This document shows positions 24,543 through 29,795 of a DNA stretch of 29,795 nt, piece by piece. The notes beneath the pieces were generated by a model, which was given only the letters and a program-made list of their open reading frames with translations, was not told where the DNA came from and did no database searches. The stretch spans positions 1-29,795 of the forward strand of contig NZ_JBLKSS010000012.1 in the NCBI RefSeq assembly GCF_047607725.1, read 5' to 3'. The translations under genes were made by a program, and so were the position numbers. The DNA is from JBLKSS01 sp047607725. GTDB taxonomy: Bacteria; Pseudomonadota; Gammaproteobacteria; Enterobacterales; Enterobacteriaceae. Every line of letters begins with the position of its first letter. Position 1 is the first letter of the stretch.

Positions 24543-25635
24543 CGTTATTTTGTATTGCCGCCTCGGCTTTGAGAAAGAGTGCGCCGCTGAAATTACCGAG
24601 AAGGCCGCCGAACGGGAACTCTATGGCTTTGCGCGCGTGAAGGAAAATAGCGGGTACGTGGTCTTTGTCTGTTACCAGCATGAAGAGGCGGACCGGCTGA
24701 TCCGCACTTTACCGCTGCGAAGTCTGATTTTTGCGCGTCAGATGATACTGGCGGGCGACCTGCTGCGCGATCTGCCCACCGACGATCGCATTACGCCGAT
24801 AGCGGGTATGCTGACGGGCGCCGTCGCCGAGGCGGGGGAGCTGCGGGTCGAAGTCCCCGATACCAACGAAAGCAAAGAGCTGATCAAGTTCTGCCGCAAA
24901 TTCACCGTGCCGTTACGCGCCGCCCTGCGCGCGCAGCGCATCCTCCGGGGTGATGAACACACCTCGCAGCAGGTCATCCATGTGCTGTTCATCGCGTCGG
25001 GATGCTGCTACGTGGGCTACGCCTATCGTCATAATCATTCCCCCTTCTATATGGGCATTCCCCGGCTGCGATTTCCGCCGGATGCGCCCAGCCGCTCCAC
25101 GCTGAAGCTGGAGGAGGCTTTCCATGTCTTTGTTCCGGCGGATGAGTGGGACGAGCGCCTCGGCAGCGGCATGTACGCGGTGGATTTGGGCGCTTGCCCC
25201 GGCGGTTGGACTTACCAGTTGGTTAAACGCAGCATGATGGTGCATGCGGTGGATAATGGCACAATGGACGAGGCGCTGATGGCGACCGGGCAGGTGATCC
25301 ACCATCGCGCCGACGGTTTTCGCTTCGAGCCGCCGCGCAATAATGTGTACTGGCTGGTGTGCGATATGGTGGAGAAACCGTCGCGCGTGGCGCAATTAGC
25401 CGCGGATTGGTTGGTGAAGGGGTGGTGCCGCGAGGCGATTTTCAACCTGAAGCTGCCGATGAAAAAGCGCTATGAAGAGGTCAACCAGAATTTACGCCTG
25501 CTCTGCGACCAGTTGGCGGGGAATGGGGTGCATGCGGAAGTACACGCCAAGCAGCTGTACCACGACCGGGAGGAAGTCACGGTGCACGCCTGCCGGTTCT
25601 GGAGCGCGGTGCCGGGACGGCGCGATGAACGCTAA
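24535..25635 (+). CDS. rlmM: 23S rRNA C2498 2'-O-methyltransferase
   Basis: RlmM methylates the ribose of C2498 in 23S rRNA using S-adenosylmethionine. The 366-residue frame equals E. coli. An N-terminal THUMP-like region (LYCRLGFEKECAAEI, GFARVKENSGYV) is followed by the Rossmann methyltransferase domain with VDLGACPGGWTYQLVKR as the SAM-binding motif. WLVCDMVEKPSRVA, IFNLKLPMKKRYEEV and LYHDREEVTVH complete the family pattern. Translation starts at GTG 24535, inside the end of ygdD; there is no other in-frame start that keeps the N-terminal motif. It appears intact. Confidence 0.96.
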   Translation: MNNVILYCRLGFEKECAAEITEKAAERELYGFARVKENSGYVVFVCYQHEEADRLIRTLPLRSLIFARQMILAGDLLRDLPTDDRITPIAGMLTGAVAEAGELRVEVPDTNESKELIKFCRKFTVPLRAALRAQRILRGDEHTSQQVIHVLFIASGCCYVGYAYRHNHSPFYMGIPRLRFPPDAPSRSTLKLEEAFHVFVPADEWDERLGSGMYAVDLGACPGGWTYQLVKRSMMVHAVDNGTMDEALMATGQVIHHRADGFRFEPPRNNVYWLVCDMVEKPSRVAQLAADWLVKGWCREAIFNLKLPMKKRYEEVNQNLRLLCDQLAGNGVHAEVHAKQLYHDREEVTVHACRFWSAVPGRRDER

Positions 25636-25724
25636 AGGGGCGCCGCGGCGTTAAAGCCGCGTGCCGTTGCACGTGAGTGGGGGAAGGACCGGCGTCCGCC
25701 ACCGGGTCAGGGCCGCGCGCGGTG

Positions 25725-27617
25725 TCAGCAGTTTAGACCGAAGCCGCGTGGATAGCGGATATCGGTTATCGCCCCCTGCGGGTCGACATTATAGATATTC
25801 ACCGGCAGCTTACCGCTCGGCTGCAACTCCCCCACTAGCGCCCACGCCGCGGCAAACAGCGATTCGCCGCGGCGTACGCCGTTGTCCAGACCGTAATAGG
25901 CATAGGTCGCTAATATGGTGTCGGTCTTACTATCAAAGTGGATGATGTCGTAGGGCGAACGCATCAGCAACAGCACGATTTTCTTCTGCTGGCGGTGGGC
26001 ATAATCGATAATGGCGGCAATGTGCGCCGTATCGCCCGTACCGGTCGCTCCGCTGGCCTGGCCGTTGTTTTCCACCGGGCTGACGCCGACTGCCTGACTG
26101 CCGACAATCACGATATCGCTGCGGTCGATTTCCCGACGCTGTGCCTGCCAGGCAATCTCTGCGATTTTATGGCTGCTGACGTCATGAAAGCCCTTTTGTT
26201 GCAACACCTGCCGCACGGCATGGCCTTGTTCGCCCCAGGGCGTGAAAATGGCGATCTTGCAGCTGACGTCCCGCAGCGGCAGCAACTGATGATTTTGCAA
26301 TAGCGTGATCGATTGATCGGCAATAGCGCTTTCCACCTCTTTCGCCAGGCGCCGCTCGGTCTCACCGATCGCGGCGGGAGCCACCTGGCCCGCCATGATA
26401 TTTTTTTCCCGTTTGAGCGTCAGGATCCGCGCCACCGAGGCATCAATTTCCCCGCTGTCTATCTCACCACGCTCCACCTGCGCGATGATGTATTCGATAA
26501 GCTCACGCAGTTTATCTCCCTCGTCCGCCCCCTGTACGCTGACCGGCATCAGGGCAATATCAACACCGGCGTTGAATACTCGCTTGACCACGTCGCGTGG
26601 GTCGAAGTTGTCGCTGATGGCCTTCATATCCAGCGTATCGGTAATGGTCACGCCGCGATAGCCCATCTCCTGGCACAGCAGGTGATGCTGGATCCTACGC
26701 GACAGCGTAGCGGGAACAATAATGTCCTCGCCGTCGAGCCGGGTTATCAGGCTGTCGTCAAGGGCGGGGTATTGAATGTGGGCGGTCATAATCATGTCCG
26801 GCGCGTCGTTATCGGCGATAGCGGCGATATAGGGCGCCAGATCAACGGCGTACGCCTGCTCCCGGTTGCGGTCCACCCGCGGCAAATTCAGGTGGGAATC
26901 GGTACGGGTATCGCCATGGCCTGGAAAGTGTTTGTAGCAGGTGACTATCTGCGCGCTGCCTTTAACCATCTGGCGGGCCAGCCTGTCGACCTGTGCCGGG
27001 GAATCGCCGAACGCGCGCACATTAATGACCGGGTTGGCCTGATTGCTGTTCACGTCCACCACCGGCGCAAAATTGAGGTTAAGACCCAGGCTGCACAGTT
27101 CCCGCGCCATGATTTTGCCCTGCAGGTAGGGAAGCGCGCTTTCGCCGTGGCCTTCGTACAGCGCCCCGAGCGCCATATTGCCCGCAAACGCGATGTACTC
27201 GCCGCGCGGCAGGCGAAAAACGTTGCCGCCCTCGTTGTCGGTACCGATCAGCAAACCGATGCCGTGGGCCTGGGGAACGGCTGCGAGTTGTCCGGTCAGG
27301 CGGCGGATCTGGTCGGCATCTTTCAGGTTGCTGGCAAACAGAATGACGCCGCCGATGTGGTAATTACGCAAGATGTTTTCAATGCAAGCGTTAAGCGCTA
27401 CGGTGTCCCGCGCCGCGCCGCTAGCGCTATCCCGGCCCCAGTAGCGGAAATCGAGCATGATTTTCTGACCGATTTTTTCTCTGAGCGTCATATCGGCCAG
27501 AACGGATTGGCTGTTGTCGGCGCGCGTCAACGCCTGGCCAAGCGCGCTGGCGTGAGTCACCTGCGCCGTTACGGCGACGACGCCGGTCACGCGTGTTGGA
27601 GGGGTGATGTTCATCAT
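25725..27617 (-). CDS. Two-domain GH3 beta-N-acetylhexosaminidase (NagZ-like)
   Basis: This is a glycoside hydrolase family 3 enzyme expected to release N-acetylglucosamine from muropeptides or chitin oligomers. The 630-residue protein has an N-terminal GH3 barrel (LREKIGQKIMLDF, IGGVILFASNLKD, IGTDNEGGNVFRL) with the NagZ signature KHFPGHGDT at about 229-237 and the acid/base Asp240-Ser-His242 dyad. The nucleophile is Asp327 in TITDTLDMKAI. A C-terminal alpha/beta domain follows (SITLLQNHQLLPL, VLLLMRSPYD, GKLPVNIY). The layout resembles the long, exported NagZ of Bacillus rather than the 341-residue cytoplasmic enzyme of E. coli. The start is 27617 or 27614, after GAGAGAG. The first ~28 residues (VTGVVAVTAQVTHASA) may be a weakened signal peptide. 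Intact; it is convergent with rlmM and next to prophage remains. Confidence 0.85.
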   Translation of the reverse strand: MMNITPPTRVTGVVAVTAQVTHASALGQALTRADNSQSVLADMTLREKIGQKIMLDFRYWGRDSASGAARDTVALNACIENILRNYHIGGVILFASNLKDADQIRRLTGQLAAVPQAHGIGLLIGTDNEGGNVFRLPRGEYIAFAGNMALGALYEGHGESALPYLQGKIMARELCSLGLNLNFAPVVDVNSNQANPVINVRAFGDSPAQVDRLARQMVKGSAQIVTCYKHFPGHGDTRTDSHLNLPRVDRNREQAYAVDLAPYIAAIADNDAPDMIMTAHIQYPALDDSLITRLDGEDIIVPATLSRRIQHHLLCQEMGYRGVTITDTLDMKAISDNFDPRDVVKRVFNAGVDIALMPVSVQGADEGDKLRELIEYIIAQVERGEIDSGEIDASVARILTLKREKNIMAGQVAPAAIGETERRLAKEVESAIADQSITLLQNHQLLPLRDVSCKIAIFTPWGEQGHAVRQVLQQKGFHDVSSHKIAEIAWQAQRREIDRSDIVIVGSQAVGVSPVENNGQASGATGTGDTAHIAAIIDYAHRQQKKIVLLLMRSPYDIIHFDSKTDTILATYAYYGLDNGVRRGESLFAAAWALVGELQPSGKLPVNIYNVDPQGAITDIRYPRGFGLNC

Positions 27618-27801
27618 GTGCTCTCTCGCTGGGGGTAAACAGAGTGTGGCCATCTTTGCCCGTCACCGGCAACGCGGCGGGATCACTACTTGTCAGAGGA
27701 ATATCCTTACCGTTCCGGTACGTAGCGCACGCCAGCACTGCGACACTATCATGCCTGCGGCGGACAAAACAGTAAATTGCCACGTGACGGCGGGGCGGGC
27801 A

Positions 27802-28142
27802 TTAGGCGGTTAGCCACCCATTGACCACCGGACATTTTCGCGCAGCCGCCGCTACTTGCGGCGTGGTATCCAATTTCGCTGACGCAGGCTGGCCGGGTCT
27901 GTCGCCCTCGGCACCGTTGATAACATCGGCCACCACGTAAAAAACAAAGCGACTGTCAATCACGCCTTTGACCTGACCGGCCTGCGCGCCCAGCCACACC
28001 AGATACACCGAGGGCGGCGTCAGCAGCACATCACGCAATCCCTCCTCGCTCCAGTCGCCGGGATGGGTGGCGATATCACGCAACGTGTTGCCAAACACGC
28101 ATGTAGCCGCGCCAGCAAAGCGTTTTCGGTGGAGACAATCAT
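27802..28142 (-). pseudogene. Mu-like phage gp37 (DUF1834) protein, frameshifted
   Basis: The ATG at 28142 overlaps the TGA of the gp36 gene (TGATG), a typical phage coupling, and starts MIVSTENALLARLHA. One base is missing near 28099; the next frame then gives VFGNTLRDIATHPGDWSEEGL, LLTPPSVYLVWLGAQAG and SRFVFYVVADVINGAEGD, matching Mu gp37. The frame closes at TAA 27802, so the restored length would be about 113 residues, shorter than the ~180 of Mu gp37: the C-terminal end appears to be missing. The next late genes (gp38, tail sheath L) are absent. This marks the eroded edge of the prophage. Confidence 0.72.
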
Positions 28143-28558
28143 CAGATAAACCCCTTCTGCTTGCGCCCGAACACCGACGCATCGGCCTGCATCTGCGGCA
28201 GGTCGGCACTGTCGGGGACCTGGTTATCGCTATCCACCCCGAGCGGCAGCTCCCCTTTTTTCACCGCCTCCAGCCAGCGCAGCGCATCCTGGTAACGCTG
28301 GCTGGTTTGCTCAATGGCCCGCTCGTCATTCAGGTAGTAAAACGCCATCGTGCAGGCATGACGTTTCAGCACTGACGGCACCACCGAGAGCGGCAGGGCG
28401 TAACGGGCAGCGATAAAGCTGTCCATCAGAGCGCTGGCATCGCTGAGCGACTGGCTCACTTTTTGCCGGGCTGCCACCTCATCGCTGCGCTCGTCGACCA
28501 GCCTTTCTATCAACGGGACGCTATAGCGGGCGCGTAAATCCTGCTCGCTGGCATACAT
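28142..28558 (-). CDS. Mu-like phage gp36 (DUF1320) protein
   Basis: A 138-residue DUF1320/gp36 family protein, a head-tail connection component in Mu-like phages by gene position. Motifs seen are MYASEQDLRARYSVPLIERL at the start, SDASALMDSFIAARYALPLS in the centre and KRHACTMAFYYLNDERA. AAAGGAG lies at good spacing before the ATG at 28558. It is intact and coupled to gp37 by a one-base overlap. In Mu a further small gene (gp35) lies between the major head gene and gp36; here there is only a 48-base gap. Confidence 0.82.
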   Translation of the reverse strand: MYASEQDLRARYSVPLIERLVDERSDEVAARQKVSQSLSDASALMDSFIAARYALPLSVVPSVLKRHACTMAFYYLNDERAIEQTSQRYQDALRWLEAVKKGELPLGVDSDNQVPDSADLPQMQADASVFGRKQKGFI

Positions 28559-28606
28559 GCGTTACCACTCCTTTCATGGGCGTTTAAACCGGATTTAACC
28601 GCGCTG

Positions 28607-29119
28607 TTACAACAGGTCTGCGACCAGCAGCGTCAGCTTGCCTTTCATTTCGTTAGAGACCGTGGCGCTGCCCTCGACCTTCGGATACACCGGATGTTCG
28701 CTATCAAAAAAAGGTTTGCCGTCGTAGCAGTCGGTTTTATTACCGGCGCGCAAGGCGGTAAACACCAGTTCGTCAGGTTGTGCGGCGGCGGCGCGACCCA
28801 TTTCCTGAAACAGCGGGCTATACGCGCCGAGATTGTCATCCTCAAAATCCTCGCGGGTAATGGCGACCGTGCCTTCATAGGTCTTGTTGTTGATGGCGTA
28901 GCCATAGACCTTCATCTGCTGGATACTGCGCGAGCCGACCCACTCCCGGAAAGCGGGAAACTGCCCCAGCCAGCCGTAGGTATTGGATTTTGACGTGGAG
29001 GCCACCGTGGTCGCCACCTGCTGGTAGTGAGACGGAGCCATGCCCAGCCCGTTCTGAAACTCCTTGCGAAAGCCGGTCATCAGGGCAGTGATTTGCGACG
29101 GGGTAATGGGGGTTGGCAT
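28607..29119 (-). pseudogene. Mu gpT-like major head protein with an internal deletion
   Basis: The N-terminal ~155 residues match Mu-like major head subunits: ALMTGFRKEFQNGLGMAPSHY, NTYGWLGQFPAFREWVGSR, NKTYEGTVAITREDFEDDNLG, QEMGRAAAAQPDELVF and CYDGKPFFDSEHPVYPKV. The whole frame is only 170 residues, against about 300 for the family. The last residues EMKGKLTLLVADLL look like the family's natural end, so the simplest reading is an in-frame internal deletion of roughly 130 residues after about residue 155; that is inference. A protein missing this much of the capsid fold should not assemble. Its ATG overlaps the stop of the upstream protease/scaffold gene (TAATG). Confidence 0.78.
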
Positions 29120-29709
29120 TATTGTGCGTCCTCGGTCTTGATTTTCTGGAACGCCGTCGGGGTCATCCCCAGCACGCGCGCGGCCTGTAACTCTTCCGCC
29201 GACAGGGCGACGGTGGCGGTTTTTTCACGGTTTTGGGGTGGCAGGGTCAACGTTTCAGTCTGCACGCGGGTGAGGGCGGCTATCGGCTGGCGCGTCGCCA
29301 ACTGCGCCGACAGGGCCGTCACACCAATCTGGTTGCCAAGTCCTTCCAGGTAGGGTCGCTCGAATTTCAATATCCGCCCGTCCTGCTCGGCCTTGCCCAG
29401 CGTCTGCGCCAGGGTGGTCTTACTTAAGCTCCCGGACAGTGACACCATCTGCTCACGCACCGCGTTATAGGTCTCGACCGGTACATAGCGGCGTAAATCC
29501 ACGGCCGCCGTCGGTGCCTGGGTTTTCAGCGCGTTCAGGTCAGCGGACAGGGCCGCCACATCGGTTTTCAGCGCGGCGGCCTTGTCCGCCTGGCTTTTTA
29601 GCGTGGTCACGGCAGACAGTGCGGCGGTGGCGACCTCATCGGTCAGCTCGCCGTCCTCCGGCACCGTCAGGCCCAGCGCGGCCAGCAGCGCTGTTAACGA
29701 TTGATTCAT
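29119..29709 (-). CDS. Internal in-frame scaffold protein (Mu gpZ-like start)
   Basis: Inside the gpI-like frame, ATG 29709 (MNQSLTALLAALGL) follows a strong AAGGAG (plus 29716-29721) with six-base spacing. In Mu, gene Z is translated from an internal start of gene I to give the scaffold alone. The site here implies the same nested arrangement; product about 196 residues. Confidence 0.6.
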   Translation of the reverse strand: MNQSLTALLAALGLTVPEDGELTDEVATAALSAVTTLKSQADKAAALKTDVAALSADLNALKTQAPTAAVDLRRYVPVETYNAVREQMVSLSGSLSKTTLAQTLGKAEQDGRILKFERPYLEGLGNQIGVTALSAQLATRQPIAALTRVQTETLTLPPQNREKTATVALSAEELQAARVLGMTPTAFQKIKTEDAQ

Positions 29710-29795
29710 TGCAGGCTCCTTAGGGGAGGAAGGGGGAACAGTTAACGCCTGGTAGATATCTTCGGCGCTCAGGGCGGCCACCGGGCGCATGCCCG
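29119..29795 (-). CDS. Mu gpI-like protease/scaffold protein, C-terminal part (runs off the window)
   Basis: This is the C-terminal, scaffold half of a Mu gpI-like head maturation protein. Visible features are a Leu/Ala-rich helical region (LTALLAALGL), ELTDEVATAALSAV, a coiled-coil-like stretch (KTDVAALSADLNALKTQAP), DLRRYVPVETYNAVREQM, DGRILKFERPYLEGLG and the tail LSAEELQAARVLGMTPTAFQKIK. The frame is open at the window edge (GGC precedes the ATG at 29790), so the real start and the protease domain lie outside. The next gene, the gpT-like head protein, begins within the stop codon. The phage genes read I-T-36-37, the Mu order. Confidence 0.8.
   Translation of the reverse strand, partial: GMRPVAALSAEDIYQALTVPPSSPKEPAMNQSLTALLAALGLTVPEDGELTDEVATAALSAVTTLKSQADKAAALKTDVAALSADLNALKTQAPTAAVDLRRYVPVETYNAVREQMVSLSGSLSKTTLAQTLGKAEQDGRILKFERPYLEGLGNQIGVTALSAQLATRQPIAALTRVQTETLTLPPQNREKTATVALSAEELQAARVLGMTPTAFQKIKTEDAQ

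Noticed and set aside
25644..25661. CGCGGC/GCCGCG hairpin after rlmM as a terminator
   Set aside because: The stem is good but there is no T-tract on either strand.
26313..27638. 441-codon open frame antisense to the GH3 gene
   Set aside because: It mirrors the GH3 coding frame; its translation has no family likeness, while the opposite strand shows all GH3 catalytic motifs.
1..29795. CRISPR arrays, tRNA or rRNA genes, defence islands
   Set aside because: No regularly spaced repeats, no cloverleaf-like conserved TTCGAAT segments and no rRNA-like sequence were seen on reading both strands.

Overview
The window looks like a chromosomal segment of a Sodalis-like insect endosymbiont (Enterobacterales, gamma-proteobacteria) in an early to middle stage of genome decay. 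Gene order is clearly enterobacterial: purT-yebF-ptrB-exoX-holE matches the E. coli 41-min region, and mltA-tcdA-csdE-csdA-ygdI-gcvB-gcvA-ygdD-rlmM matches the 63-min region almost gene for gene. Intact housekeeping genes are interleaved with many genes broken by single frameshifts, in-frame stops or insertion sequences. Genus level is my inference; strain level cannot be read from the sequence.

Layout. 70-1791: a multiply frameshifted remnant of a large unrecognised protein. 1875-3736: divergent yhbP and a DUF1615 lipoprotein. 4466-6027: two adjacent YsnF/AvaK (DUF2382) stress-protein genes, each cut by one in-frame stop. 6805-8247: an aldA (lactaldehyde dehydrogenase) pseudogene. 8329-11019: an MFS transporter remnant, a truncated IS66 element and a CynX-like MFS remnant. 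11100-17301: purT with a PurR operator, yebF with a large low-complexity insertion, ptrB, a frameshifted exoX, a 36-codon lysine-rich gene and holE. 17669-18278: ftnA cut by IS66 sequence, followed by two inverted IS66 ends around a run of N. 18302-25635: mltA (frameshifted), tcdA, csdE/csdA, ygdI (start codon reads ACG), the sRNA gene gcvB, gcvA, ygdD and rlmM. 25725-27617: a two-domain, NagZ-like GH3 hexosaminidase. 27802-29795: the head-gene end of a decayed Mu-like prophage.

Functionally, the intact genes cover purine synthesis (purT), peptide turnover (ptrB), tRNA ct6A formation and sulfur mobilisation (tcdA, csdAE), rRNA methylation (rlmM), glycine/amino-acid regulation (gcvA, gcvB) and probably amino-sugar release (GH3). 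Losses fall on iron storage (ftnA), aldehyde oxidation (aldA), transport (two MFS genes), stress proteins (ysnF pair), a murein transglycosylase (mltA) and a DNA exonuclease (exoX).

The points most worth a second look are the expanded YebF, the paired single in-frame stops in the ysnF genes, the ACG start of ygdI, and the IS66 palindrome that fuses two normally distant chromosome blocks. I found no CRISPR array, tRNA, rRNA or clear new defence system.
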